Shown: positions 44,136-56,600 of the stretch, piece by piece
Layout of the letters: each line of letters starts with the position of its first letter
How positions within the stretch are numbered: the stretch's first letter is position 1
Assembly: GCA_964036295.1 (NCBI GenBank)
Contig: OZ038463.1
Location: forward strand, 35,715,678-35,779,677
From: Plumapathes pennacea
Lineage: Eukaryota; Cnidaria; Anthozoa; Antipatharia; Myriopathidae
Direction of reading: 5' to 3'
Length of the DNA stretch: 64,000 nucleotides
The notes under the pieces: generated by a model
Told to the model about the DNA's origin: nothing
Databases searched by the model: none
Seen by the model: the letters and a program-made list of their open reading frames with translations, nothing else
Program-made: the position numbers and the translations under genes

Positions 44136-44533
44136 TCAACTAAACCAAATTAACAAACCTGCACCGCCACCTCCACAATAACGGAGACTACACCCAACAG
44201 TAGGTTTCTTCAGCTCGTACACGTAGAAACCTCCACAGTTGCGCACTCTGATGTTGTCCTTCCACTTGCAGCATTTACCGACCCAGTGGAAGCAAACCTC
44301 TCTCGTCACCACGCCCTCTGCCACTGTCGGATGTTTACCGTTCAGCCAGCCAGGCGCATGCGTACCACATCGCCACTCTGGTACGCATGTTTCTGGCATG
44401 ACTTCGCCTGCGGCTGCAGAGAAGCGGTACCACTTCTGGGCCATGTTTCTGTCACACAGAACCACCTTCCTGTTCTCATAAGACATTTTACGGTTGGCGT
44501 CGTTGAGCATGGTGTAGGAGCTGCACTCTGGAG
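44136..44533 (-). CDS. Gene D, D8C domain 2
   Basis: Exon 44533-44159 if spliced, or to the stop at 44136 if read through. [80 protein letters not shown]. Nearly identical to gene C 27784-28158. The preceding vWA exon ends in phase 1, so skipping the ILEI remnant keeps the frame. Confidence 0.82.
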
Positions 44534-47500
44534 CTACGTGAGACAGATTTAGATAAGTTCTTTTAATTGACTTTTTACATGTTTTCTATCCTAGTGAGTT
44601 CGAAGGAACAGAAACTACACATCCGTATAATATAAACAAAATTTACCAGTAGACGAACTTTTCACATTTATTACGCGATTCGAATTCACGTGCTGCATAC
44701 ATACACAACTTTGAAATAGTGATTAACAAATATCGCCATATAAACAATATATCTAATTCCAAACTTTATAAACTATATACATTTGAAATAAAAGAAAACG
44801 ACAAAACAAGACTGGGAAACCAGTCGATGCTCGATCCTTTCTTCTCGTACACTTATTCTGAGAGCCGCTTGAGCACTGAAAAACGCACTTGTCTTATTTT
44901 AGATGGGATGTGGTTATTCAATCCTGAAAAACATTTTGAACTTGCAAGAATACGTTTTCTGGCTATTACTTATACCTTTCTTAGCAATTTTTAACGCGCG
45001 CTTCCGATGGCCCCTTACACCTAGACGCATGCGCTTGTTTCAGCCAGGAAGGTTTGGCGCCACTTCCCTTGTATCCCACAAGCAACCACGAGCCGCGAAA
45101 TACCGGTTTCACTGGATCAACAGCTCCCACGCTTTTTGGAGCAGCGATATGATGCTTAATGCTTGTGCTCAATGCTTATGCTAATGTCTTCACTGTCTCT
45201 TTCTTGTGCTTTGCTTGTGCTTGCGCTTATGCTTGTGTCGTGTGTAAAGCAACCCTTACTGTTCAAGAGTTACCTGAAGATTCTGAAACGCCACACGAAA
45301 CTTTCAGCACGCTGTTCAAGTTGTTAATCAGTCCGTCGAAGTTGTCCACCTTGATCACGTTCTCAGGCTTTTCGCCTGCTATTTCATCCAGCTCTTCCAA
45401 GTTTATATTGCTTCCAATTCCAACAGCAATCACTTTTACATGCTTTTCCTAAGCAAGTAAAACATAACTAAGTACCTCTGGAGAATTCTTAAAAGATATG
45501 AAATGTTGCTTTAAGGGCCCAAAATGTTTTAGCACCTATAGATGTATAACAAAATACAGACATCTCAAGCAGAATATTCTAAAGACTGAAGTTTGAGGAA
45601 AGTACTGCACAGCGTAGAGATGATGGGCTTCGTTTTATGCCAGCACTGAACTAGAGAACTCTATAATGACTACTACAGCAACGTGTTTCCTGGCTCATAA
45701 AGTTTATTTCCGGCCAAGGCGGTCTGTGATGCAATCTATATTATAAGGACGTATCTCTGAATGGCTAAATTATGACGTCTTCGGGCAGACATTTAGTGAT
45801 ATTTTGGAAATGCTAACAAATAGTCGTTTGGTCGGGAATTTCCTTTATCATCATTCTGTACTAGCCATTTTCGTAACAGCTATGTAACCAGTGAGTCACC
45901 TCTGCGGAGACCTGGCATCTACTTACCAGAAGAGGCTTTAGCACTTGGCTATAAGGTTTGCTTCCGGAGTTTGTTTTTCCGTCTGACATCACAATCAGTA
46001 CGTTGGGTTTGTCCGGACGATCTCCTCCAGCAGGACTGAACAACTCGTTTGCTTTCTCAAGAGCAATATCCGTCCGTGTACCACCCCCTGAGTAGTGGAT
46101 GTCCTCGATGAACGCGGTCATGGCATTTGGTGACTGAGCAGCGTGGTTTGCGAAGTTGACAATTAAGGACGCGTAGGACTGGTAAGCAATTAATCCAACT
46201 CGTGTTCCGTGTGAAGAGATTTGAAGTGCGTGGACGATTTTAGCGATGAAATCACGAGCCTTCTGAAAGTTAGCGGAACCCACACTTCCGGAACGATCAA
46301 TGATGACCCCGACATCCATTGCGTGCTTGCAAGGTGGAGCTGCGGGCTCTGAGAAAATAATTAAGGTGACGTCAGAATGTAATAATTTATATAGACCGTA
46401 CAGTTCAGAAAAGGCGCGTGGATCGGCATGACAAAATCCTTCGGCACATAACGGGCTATCCCAAACAATACCCTGCACTAAATAGTTGCTTAACGCAAAC
46501 TTCCAGGAAGTAACCAAGAAAGAGTGTATTTTGTCAGTGGCGAAGTTATTACGTTGTAAAATTTAGAATGGTGCATATGTTGATGAAAAAGACACGTATG
46601 CACATAGTGTGTTAAATTAAACGAAGTATCACACGGACCTTCGCATGGCTGCCTGTTGCACGCTTTCGTATCTTTATCGCTTCCAAGTCCTTGAGCCGAG
46701 CACGTTTTGCCGCCATGTTTTGGAGATGGGTTGTTGCACGCGCGTGTGCGTGTTTGTGATCCTGATCCACACGTGACTGAACACGCACCCCACGTGCTCC
46801 ACGAGGAATAACCGCCATCAACTGAAGAAAGAAAAAAATGTCGGGTTTTCGCAAAGCATCAGATTTTCCAACAAGAGTGGCACAACTGATAAATGGAGCT
46901 GAGCTAGTTATCCTGATTTGTTAGACATTAGCCAGACTTACTTTTACATGGTTGCCTGCTGCACGCTTTGGTGTCTTTATCGCTTCCAAGTCCTTGAGCC
47001 GAGCACGTTTTGCCGCCATGTTTTGGAGCTGGGTTGTTGCACGCGCGTGTGCGTGTCTGTGATCCTGATCCACACGTGACTGAACACGCACCCCACGTGC
47101 TCCACGAAGAATAACCACCGTTTACTGAAAGAAGGAAAAAAAATAATAAAGGAAATAGTTAAGGTACTCTACAATTATGGATGACAGTTCAAATATGCTG
47201 CAAACTTATAGGTTCTGCAGACGTGGAAATTTTACTATGAAGGAGACTTGGAAATGCTGTAACATCTAGTTGAAAGTTCTTTTTAGCTAATAATAGAACA
47301 ACATACCTTTACATGGTTGCTTGCTGCACGCTTTGGTGTCTTTATTGCTTCCAAGTCCTTGAGCCGAGCACGTTTTGCCGCCATATTTTGGAGCTGGGTT
47401 GTTGCACGCGCGTGTGCGTGTTTGTGATCCTGACCCACACGTGACTGAACACGCACCCCACGCGCTCCACGAAGAATAACCACCGTCGACTAAAGGAAGA

Positions 47501-50500
47501 AAAATATGCTCAATATACGAGGTTGAAAAGTCATTCACAAATTTGCTCAAAAGTATGCTGATGCATGAAGCCGTTGCCTGAGATTCTATGGATATTAGCA
47601 GCTTCTGCATAATCTGCTATGATTTCAACGAGAATGGCATAACTGAAATAGCTATCCTTATTTCTTAGACATTAACCAGAGTGACTTACTTTTGCATGGT
47701 TGCCTGCTGCACGCTTTGGTATCTTTATCGCTTCCAAGTCCTTGAGCCGAGCACGTTTTGCCGCCATATTTTGGAGCTGGGTTGTTGCACGCGCGTGTGC
47801 GTGTCTGTGATCCTGATCCACACGTGACTGAACACGCACCCCACGCGCTCCACGAAGAATAACCACCGTTGACTGAAAGAAGGAAAAAAAATTAATACAG
47901 GAAATAGTTGAGGTACTCTAAAATCATGGATGACAGTTCAAATATGCTACAAATTTATAGGTTCTGCAGACGTGGAAATTTTACTATGAAGGAGACTTGG
48001 AAATGCTGTAACATCTAGTTGAAAGTTCTTGTTAGCTAATAATAAAACAAAATACCTTTACATGGTTGCTTGTTGCACGCTTTGCTGTCTTTATTGCTTC
48101 CAAGTCCTTGAGCCGAGCACGTTTTGCCGCCATATTTTGGAGCTGGGTTGTTGCACGCGCGTGTGCGTGTTTGTGATCCTGATCCACACGTGACTGAGCA
48201 CGCACCCCACGTGCTCCACGAGGAATAACCACCGTTGACTGAAAGAAGGAAAAAAAATAATACAGGAAATAGTTGAGGTATTCTACAATTATGGATGACA
48301 GTTCAAATATGCTTCAAATTTATAGGTTCTGCAGACGTGGAAATTTTACTATGAAGGAGACTTGGAAATGCTGTAACATCTAGTTGAAAGTTCTTTTTAG
48401 CTAATAATAGAACAACATACCTTTACATGGTTGCTTGCTGCACGCTTTGGTATCTTTATCGCTTCCAAGTCCTTGAGCCGAGCACGTTTTGCCGCCATAT
48501 TTTGGAGCTGGGTTGTTGCACGCGCGTGTGCGTGTTTGTGATCCTGATCCACACGTGACTGAGCACGCACCCCACGTGCTCCACGAAGAATAACCACCGT
48601 TGACTGAAAGAAGGAAAAAAAATAATACAGGAAATAGTTGAGGTACTCTACAATTATGGATGACAGTTCAAATATGCTACAAATTTATAGGTTCTGCAGA
48701 CGTGGAAATTTTACTATGAAGGAGACTTGGAAATGCTGTAACATCTAGTTGAAAGTTCTTTTTAGCTAATAATAGAACAACATACCTTTACATGGTTGCT
48801 TGCTGCACGCTTTGGTGTCTTTATTGCTTCCAAGTCCTTGAGCCGAGCACGTTTTGCCGCCATATTTTGGAGCTGGGTTACTGCAGGCGCGTGTGCGTGT
48901 TTGTGATCCTGACCCACACGTGACTGAACACGCACCCCACGCGCTCCACGAAGAATAACCACCGTCGACTAAAGGAAGAAAAGGAGTCAAGTTTTCGCAA
49001 AGCATCAGAATTTCCAACGAGAGTGGCACAACTGGTAGATGAACTGAAGTAGCTATCCTGATTTTATAGAAATTAACCAGAGTGACTTACTTTTGCATGG
49101 TTGCCTGCTGCACGCTTTGGTGTCTTTATTGCTTCCAAGTCCTCGAGTCGAGCACGTTTTGCCGCCATGTTTTGGAGCTGGGTTGTTGCACGCGCGTGTG
49201 CGTGTTTGTGATCCTGATCCACACGTGACTGAACACGCACCCCACGTGCTCCACGAAGAATAACCACCGTCGACTGACGCTAATAAAGTAAAGTAATTTC
49301 AAAAGTAAGCCCTAATAAAACCTGTTGATCATGGGGCTGTTATTGATCTATAAACAAGACATTTATGAAATATTTAGCACTGTATTTCAATTTTGAAAGT
49401 ACTATCTGGAAAAAAGCAATGTTCTGAAAGTCAAACGACCTCATGTTGTAGATCAAGAGTTATAAATGCAGGGATAGGCACAAATATTAGTAAACAAACC
49501 TGGAACAGCACTTCCACAGTAACGCAAGTAATAAGTCGGAGTTTTAGTCAGTTCGTACACGAAGAAATCTCCGCAGTTGCGCACTTTGATGTTGTTTTTC
49601 CAGTTGCAGCATTTACTACTCCAGTGATAGCAAACTTCCCTCGTTACCACGCCCTCTGCCACTGTCGGATGTTTACCGTTCAGCCAACCAGGCGCATGCG
49701 TAGCACATCGATACTTTGGTACACATGATTCTGGCATGACTTCGCCCGCGGCTGCAGAGAAGCGGTACCACTTTTGGGCCAAGTTGTTGTCACGTAGAAG
49801 CACCTTTCTGTTCTCATAAGACATTTTACGGTTGGCGTCGTTGAGCATGGTGTAGGCGCTGCACTCTGGAGCTACGTGAGACAGATTTGAAGCAAAATTT
49901 CAATAATTTGAGACCCTACTTTGTGGACCCCAATAAGCCACTTTGTATGTCATTGGTTTCGTTCCAATCAGTTAAAAGTGGGAAAAACTAACTTGAAAAG
50001 AGATTTCGCAATAACGACCAATGGCCACATTTAATATCGGCATGTATTATTAGAAACACCTAGACAATTTAATGACAAATACTTTGATATAAATGCCTAT
50101 GTTTTGTCATTTACTGTCATATGTAAAAAAAAAATGAAGATCTTCTCAAAAGAGGGATGATGCCATGCTTTAAAACATTATCACTATATTTCCCTTCAGG
50201 ACAAACTGGCTTGGTAAAAATGTTCGGCATACTGCTTCAGGAGTTACCTGAAGATCCTGGCACGCCATCGGGGGCACACGAAACTTTCAGCACGCTGTTC
50301 AAGTTGTTAATCAGTCCGTCGAAGTTGTCCACCTTGATCACGTTCTCGGACTTCTCGCCTGCTATTTCATTCAGCTCTTCCAAGTTTATATTGCTTCCAA
50401 TTCCAACAGCAATCACTTTTACATGCTTTTCCTAATACAGAAAGTCAACATATTAACTTTACTCACACAAAAAAACTAAGCTTGATTACCACACTCCGTT

Positions 50501-52015
50501 CATTTCTAATCTAACGTTTTCTAAACATGAATACGTTTACCTTACAATCACAAACGCCAAGTGATAACAAATAAAGCTAAATTGGTCAGAATGTTGTAAT
50601 TCAGACCACAAAACCCCGTAGATTAGAGCATCTGACAACAAGGCGTATAATCATAAATGACTGATTATGAATTTGGCAAGAGCAGTTGCTCAAGGCAACT
50701 GACTACTCATACATAGAGGATATTACACGGCGGCGCGAAGATATGAATTTTATTTTCGAGTGGTAAAAACAATATTTTCCGAACAAACGAGCGCTTCGCG
50801 AGTGAATAAACTGTATTGTTTTTACCACGAGAAAATAAAATCCATATCTTCAAGCCGCCGTGTAATTTTCTTTTTTTTTTCTTTTATTTATTTTTTATCT
50901 AAACAATATTTGAGCGTTACATTTGCTCCAGGAGCTAAAGCTTATCGAGGGAGCTTATGTGAATTTTCTTTTTATTATATTAGACACGAGTGTTTTACAA
51001 GAAATTGCACAAACAACCGTGCAAAAGCGGGAAATGATGCCAACGATATGGAAAATACGCTACTCGGGTCCCGGATGAAGTTTCGTATGGATTTTACGCA
51101 CGATATATTTTCCAGTAAAACACTCGTGTCTATATAATAAAATCACCCATACTTGTTCTGCACTTCTATAGATTGAATATTAAAGACAGTAAATCAAACC
51201 CAATAATACCTTTGAAATCATCTTCTGCAATGCAACACAATGGTTACCCTATACTTACCAGAAGAGGGTCCAGCACTTGGCTATAAGGTTTGCTTCCCGC
51301 ATTTGTCTTGCCGTCTGTCATCACAATCAGCACGTTGGGTTTGTCCGGACGGTCTCCTCCAGCAGGAGTGAACAACTCGTTTGCCTTCTGAAGTGCAATA
51401 TCCGTCCGTGTACCACCCCCTGAGTAGTGAATGCCCTTGATTTTCGCGGTCATGGCGTTTGGCGACTGCGCAGCGTGGTTTGCGAAGTTGACAATTAAGG
51501 ACGCATAGGACTGGTAAGCAATTAATCCAACTCGTGTTCCGTGTGAAGAGATTTGAAGTGCGTGGACAATTTTAGTGACAAAATCGCGAGCCTTCTGAAA
51601 GTCAGAGGAACCCACACTTCCGGAACGATCAATGATGACCCCGACATCCATTGCGTGCTTGCAAGATTGTGCGGGTATAGGGGGAAGTTCACCTAAGTAA
51701 TCAATCGAAGATCGATATGTTAAAGTGCTGTCATACCGCAGACCACATAATTCATATATCTTAGCAAAAAAGGTGACTTACACTGACTGGTCCACACACT
51801 ACAGTTAACATTCTGGGGATTACATACATTGCTTGCATTTGACAGAGGAAAGTAAAAACCCTCTTTCGAGTTTCCCAGATTATCCAGTAAACAATGCAGG
51901 TAATTGTATTCTAACTAAAAAGGATTATTTAATTCAGTGGGAAAGGTCACCCGAACCAAGTTAATTGGCTTCATTATAGATCCTGCACTAAATGAACCAT
52001 GCACTGACAAAGTAG

Positions 52016-52046
<31 letters not shown>

Positions 52047-52326
52047 AAGAAAAGATTAAATTTCTGAAAAAGAAAAGAAAAGAAAAACAAAACAAAAAAC
52101 ATGAATACTGGATTAGAGGTGGTCAAATTAACCGCAAAAACTGATCATAGCCCGGACATATTAAACTTCACTTGTGAGCCAATATATCGCCTTCAATTTT
52201 TATATACTTTTGGCGACAGAGATTTTCTTTTAACCGGCAGTACTACGATCGACCCCAAAGCTTACCATACGTAGGCTGCACGTAAACGAAGCAAATGACC
52301 ACTAACTGGATCCAAACGGTACTCAT
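44136..52326 (-). CDS. Gene D: secreted vWA-D8C-TSP1x8-vWA-D8C protein
   Basis: Coding exons on the minus strand: 52326-52266, 51692-51259, 50431-50248, 49871-49500, eight TSP1 exons of 183 nt between 49273 and 46639, 46348-45927, 45448-45274, 44533-44136. They sum to 3510 nt, 1169 codons plus stop, and all junctions are phase-compatible. The stop is the read-through TGA of the last D8C exon, but the donor GTTTGT at 44158 is intact, so an unseen terminal exon is possible. A paralogue of A and C that lacks F5/8C and WSC-like modules and has an amplified TSP1 block. Likely a secreted adhesion or matrix protein. Confidence 0.85.
44990..45148 (-). pseudogene. ILEI domain remnant (second half only)
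   Basis: The frame [20 protein letters not shown] and the following [10 protein letters not shown] match the C-terminal half of the ILEI exon of genes A and C. The first ILEI exon and the N-terminal half of the second are gone, replaced by degenerate GCTTGT/GCTTAT repeats (45152-45245). No acceptor in the right place is visible. It now lies in the intron between the vWA and D8C exons of gene D. Confidence 0.8.
45152..45245. repeat. Degenerate hexanucleotide repeat at an ILEI deletion joint
   Basis: A run of GCTTGT, GCTTAT and GCTCAA units. It abuts the broken end of the ILEI remnant and the vWA-b exon of gene D, so it marks the deletion joint. Confidence 0.6.
45274..46348 (-). CDS. Gene D, vWA domain 2, two exons
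   Basis: Exons 46348-45927 and 45448-45274. [20 protein letters not shown] with [17 protein letters not shown] and MSDGKTN, then [18 protein letters not shown] and VLKVSC. It is nearly identical to gene D vWA 1, so the two arose by recent duplication of the two-exon unit. Confidence 0.88.
46639..49273 (-). CDS. Gene D, array of eight TSP1 exons
   Basis: Exons, 5' to 3': 49273-49091, 48968-48786, 48603-48421, 48238-48056, 47872-47690, 47489-47307, 47124-46942, 46821-46639. Each is 183 nt, phase 1-1. Each encodes (V/I)[20 protein letters not shown], then QTRTRAC(N/S)NPxPKxGG, and ends KAC(S/N)xQPC. The CSVTCG hexapeptide, the known CD36-binding motif of thrombospondin-1, is present in all eight, as are W-x-x-W sites for C-mannosylation. 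Repeats 2-7 are spaced about 365 bp apart and share nearly identical introns. The last exon uses the weak donor GTCCGT. Confidence 0.92.
49500..49871 (-). CDS. Gene D, D8C domain 1
   Basis: A 372-nt exon. [40 protein letters not shown], then [47 protein letters not shown]. The usual RCGTHAPGW reads RCATHAPGW here. It is closest to gene A D8C-4 (11123-11494), which shares VPKYRC and the TPTYY ending. Confidence 0.85.
50248..51692 (-). CDS. Gene D, vWA domain 1, two exons
   Basis: Exons 51692-51259 and 50431-50248. [20 protein letters not shown] with [17 protein letters not shown] and MTDGKTN, then [18 protein letters not shown] and VLKVSC. It follows the signal peptide directly. The intron between the two exons holds two foldback elements. 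Confidence 0.88.
50719..50870. mobile_element. Foldback element 1 in gene D intron
   Basis: Arms GATATTACACGGCGGCGCGA (from 50719) and GCCGCCGTGTAATTTTC (to 50870), with the inner arms GAATTTTATTTTCGAGTGGT and the complementary ACCACGAGAAAATAAAATC, and TAAAAACAATA/TATTGTTTTTA. Related in plan to the hairpin at 39691 (same ATATGAA/ATATCTC inner phrases and CG-rich end). Confidence 0.7.
50971..51142. mobile_element. Foldback element 2 in gene D intron
   Basis: Arms TTTATTATATTAGACACGAG (50971) with TGTTTTAC and GTAAAACACTCGTGTCTATA (to about 51142). About 170 bp, non-coding. It is 100 bp from foldback element 1, the same side-by-side arrangement as the two hairpins at 39691-39973. Confidence 0.7.
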
Positions 52327-52335
52327 TGTGTTATC
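52266..52335 (-). CDS. Gene D, start and signal peptide exon
   Basis: Exon 52335-52266 with ATG at 52326-52324. [20 protein letters not shown] followed by G, a hydrophobic secretion signal. Homologous to 39198-39133 in gene C. The donor is GTAAGC. The frame joins the vWA exon at 51692 in phase 1. Confidence 0.85.
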
Positions 52336-53493
52336 CTGGATATAATAAAAATAAAGGTATTTAAAGGTTTTTCTAAATTTATGCTGGCTCAAAAGGTTAT
52401 TAAAAAAAATTAAATTAAATTAAAAAAAAAGGTTATTAAAAAGGTTACGAAAGCTATCTATGAAGATCAATTTGCATTCACTTTCACTTATAGTTGTCCG
52501 TGTTTGCTTAACGTAATACGTCGGTAATGTGCGTTGAAACGTAATTGAAAAGTAAATTAATAACGAGTCACACATTGGTACAAAAAAAAATAATGACGAA
52601 AACAGTTATTAATAGAAATACAGTAAATCATTTCAGGCCGTAATTTGCGACTGTTTCCTATGATTCAATTTCAGCGTATACAAAATAAGGGTTTAAAGCT
52701 TTGAAATAGTATTTCAGATCTGAAGATCCCAAATGAACGGATGCGGTGATTATTATTGGGAGGGGACAGAAGAGGCACTTAAAGATACTTTGTGTGGGGA
52801 AGCTCCGCCCAAACTATCAGCCCGTTAACATACCAACCCTTTTATATACCTAACCTCTACCTATAGTCAATGTCAATTATATCTTTGGACATAAGTTCTT
52901 CCAGAAGATAAGGAGCCCGGACAACTGGCCAGGCAACGCCGATATTTACAATCACGACGAGGCATGCGTTTTAGAACCCATATACACATTTTTGTTTGCC
53001 AATGCGATTTTACTTTTGCCTTTTTTTCTTTTGCTAAACCTTTAAAATACCAAAACCACTATTTGTCTGAACATAGCCCATCGTACTAGGGAGCCGGTCG
53101 ACCTCTCCCACCCACCCAAACGGCTGCTTATTATAAGTCTTTGTTTGTACTTTTTGAGATCTTGATCCTTGATCTTGATTAAGTGAGCACTTCCAATCTA
53201 GTAAGCTACTTTTAGTTACAATCTGCATCGACTGAGCATTATGATTTTAGAAGCACGCCTGTTATTGAATCTACAAAATAAGACGATTTACAACAATCAG
53301 ATGAGCAACATGTGAACTAAAATCTCGATATGAGAGCCATGCCTACTGTCAATCGAACGACCAAATAATGCAATTTACAGCAATATGATGTCATCTGATA
53401 AAGCCTTTGAGGTTTAGCCTTGTAGTACCACTTCTGTGATATTCATCAACATGATCTGACCTAAAAAAGCGTATCACATAAGCATGTTCATAC

Positions 53494-53532
53494 CTTGGGA
53501 GGACCGCCTTTAACGCTTCCTCTCGCAGGACT
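53494..53532 (-). other. Gene D 5'UTR exon 1
   Basis: Inferred first exon ending at a donor CCCAAG|GTATG at 53494. The start is estimated from the TATA box. The block GGACCGCCTTTAACGCTTCC with AGGACTGT corresponds to GGACCTCTTAATGATTCCTC with AGGACTCT in gene C. Confidence 0.55.
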
Positions 53533-53559
53533 GTATGGTGCCCACTGTATCGCATTCTT

Positions 53560-53567
53560 CTTATATA
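53560..53567 (-). promoter_or_regulatory. TATA box of gene D
   Basis: TATATAAG on the minus strand, in the same position relative to the 5'UTR donor as in gene C (40657-40664). The bases upstream (CAAACAAGCATGATATTACT on the plus strand) also match gene C's CAAACAAGCACAATATTACT. Confidence 0.65.
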
Positions 53568-53639
53568 GCAGCCACGTTGCTTTGATAGCTTTCCTGTTCA
53601 AACAAGCATGATATTACTCTCTTACAATACGAAACACCA

Positions 53640-56600
53640 GTTTAAACATACATAGATAATATTTTGCAATATGTCTGGGGTGTGGTATACTATTAAAGAA
53701 AAAATAAACACACTAGCTTATTACGATATATTTTGGGGCGATTTATACGATATTGCCTTTGTACAATGGACTTAATAATGGAAATAAATTTGTACCAACC
53801 ATGCCATAACCTTGGCAACCAAAACGTACGGAGTGTCAGTTATTGAATGAAGCCTGCAAGGCACATTTGTGCACAATTCTAATGTGATTGGTTTCTTGAC
53901 TAAAGTTTTAGTTTAAAAACTTGAAACTGTAATAGAGCGTTACATTGAAGTAAGTAAGCGAAATAGCTTTGTAATTAAATGGCCAGCACTTATAATCTGT
54001 TTACGTACCAGCATTGACAATTCAATTTAATTTAACTAAAACTAAAGAACAGCAAGTGGTAGTTAGCGCCATAGGTAAACTGTATATGTCTTCAGTTTTT
54101 CCAAAACAGCCTGCTTGCATACATAAACCCTCCCCAAAACTGTTAAGCCCACTAAAATGGTCATTTGAGCAAGTATAAGTTCAGGGCTTAATTTCGGAAT
54201 TTTACGGTGTGTACCATGTATGTATTACACAACAAAATAAAACACAATAAAAAACATGCACACACATGCACCCACACACCCAGAAAAAAAAAAAAAGAAA
54301 AACAACAACAACAATCATCCATTGGCAGCTTGCATTTGTAGTCTGACGCATTTGATAGTGCTGTCTGGGGCTGAGGGATTTTTCTTAATCACAAAAAGCG
54401 ACCGTGAAATTTTATTAAATAAATTCCATCTGAAATTAATCGTTGTCGGCATATGTTCGGCTTGTTTTAAGTTTGTTGTGTCAGATTAAAAAAAAAAAAT
54501 TGTTATTAAAAACGCGGTAAATGAGCCATTTCTGATATTTATTTTGGTTCTTAATCTCTATTTCCACCTTAAATAACTCTTGCTTAGCAAAGCATTTAAT
54601 TTCCTTTAAAAAATATATTTTTTTATATTAGCACTGCTCCTGTCACTGAGATTTTTCTAATTTTTAGCTTGGGTTAGTTGCTCTTTATACGACAATACAA
54701 AGTTTTGTCCACGAATTCTGTAGGTCATGGAGCGTACAGATCATGCAATCAGAAGTGAATCAACTTTTATGCCGTGCCAGCTTATGATATTGTTAATTTG
54801 TCCCCGGTTTATCTAAATGTCTCCAGAGTGGTCGACCGATTTACTCCCTAAAGTGAAAACTGATAAATATTGCGGGAGGAACAGGAAATCAAAATTATCT
54901 CCGTTTTGTCAATCAATATCGTGTTTATTGTTTTATTAAGTCTTCGAAAGGACGGTATCAAAATGACGTTAAGGGCAAAAATTCGTTTTCAGGACGTTTC
55001 CCCAAAGTGGAAGTGTTACAAAAACACACTGTGTCATTTCGTAGGTATTACAAACACGGTTGGGAACTATCAAACAATATCAGTGCTGTGAATTAAGCAC
55101 AATGATTGCGGTTCCCGAGTGGTCCGCGCCGGAAATACTATCTGTATTGGAAAATATACGCTTTCGCAGTTTTAGCCGGTTAGTTCTTGGTTCTAAACAA
55201 GCCGGAAAATATCGAAGCGAGATTCGGTAAAAAATCTTTACCTTAAAAACAAACACTATTTTTAATAAAATATGGAAGAAGCTATGGAATAGCTGTCCAC
55301 TAAATATATTAATAATACTACGGATAGGAAATCGGCAACTTTTTCTCCTTTAGTTCCTAACCAGAACAGCGCTGAACAACATTTATAACAGCCAAACAAC
55401 GATAAGTAACATAATCTATGTTACTTATAACAGCAACAGCTGAAACATGAACTCCAGCACCTAGAATTCAACGGCTGTTGTGGCTAATTTTTATGACGGC
55501 CCAACCGTCGTCCGGACGTTTCAGCAGTCGTTTTAGAGTCCAGAAAGGGTCTCTTTCTCGAGTGCCATGAGTCGATTTTGCAGACCCTTTACGCAGTAAG
55601 AAATGTATTGTTCTGAGATTGCCTTGGGGGGAAGTGTGCACGCGCATTATCCCACAATAAGAGCAATTCTGAAGTCAAGTGTTAAAATGAAGCCGAAACA
55701 ACCATATAATGAACAGATAAATGAATACATTTTTCTTGATTGATTTCTGTGCGGTAAAATATCAACCATCGGTCCTGACAGCAAGACTTTGGGGGACAAC
55801 TGAAATTTTCCATGCAGACCTCGTGTTCGGTATTCCACATTGAAGGCCGCACGAAGGTTTCGGACTAGTGTGAGATACCTCGTTCGAAAGCAATTACAGT
55901 CAGCGTCTTCTCTTGCAATATCATAGACTGAGAAATATCATTCGGAGGCTTTGCCTTAGTTTGGTTTCATTTAATTTTAGACTTATGTTATTTCGAAATG
56001 TACTTTCGAGACTGATTCCCAGAAAGACCGGAAACACGACTATAATTATTCGATATGCTTCAGCGATTGTATTGGTTTTGTTTTGAGTATAGAGGCAAGA
56101 GAACGACTTGTTTCGTACCACAACGTCCAATAAACTTTCTTAAAAGTTCGTCGACGTTTTCAAGCAGAAAACCAAATGTTTTGTAGTTTCTTGATATCTC
56201 AAGAAATCTGTGAGGTAAGCAAACATGTCAAAATGTAAATCTGACCTTATTAACCCTTTGTGATGTATGTCCGGTAATCGTAAATGCCTTTGGAACGCGG
56301 ATCTACTATGCATGAAATATTTTCATGTGAATAAGTGGGATTCGATATGAAAAGATTTTACTCAACATCATCCAGGTTATTGTTCAAGCAGAATCTCTTT
56401 ATAGTGGATAATGTGGAGTACATTGTCAATGGATGGACGTGATCTCTCACAAACGCACCAGTCAATAGGACAACTTTCGTTGCCGCTGGTTATATTAGCT
56501 ACACAGTAAATAATTCACCACTGTTGTCTCACATATTGTGATAGGAAAGCCTAAACCAGTACACGTGAACACTATTTATTAAAATGAATTATCAATTTAC

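Noticed and set aside
44981-45172. ILEI remnant of gene D as a used exon
   Set aside because: It lacks the N-terminal half, the proper acceptor and the upstream ILEI exon, and skipping it keeps the gene D frame.
46612-49267. Regular minus-strand frames starting [11 protein letters not shown]
   Set aside because: They overlap the TSP1 exons in a different frame and have no independent splice sites; the TSP1 frame has the conserved cysteines and tryptophans.
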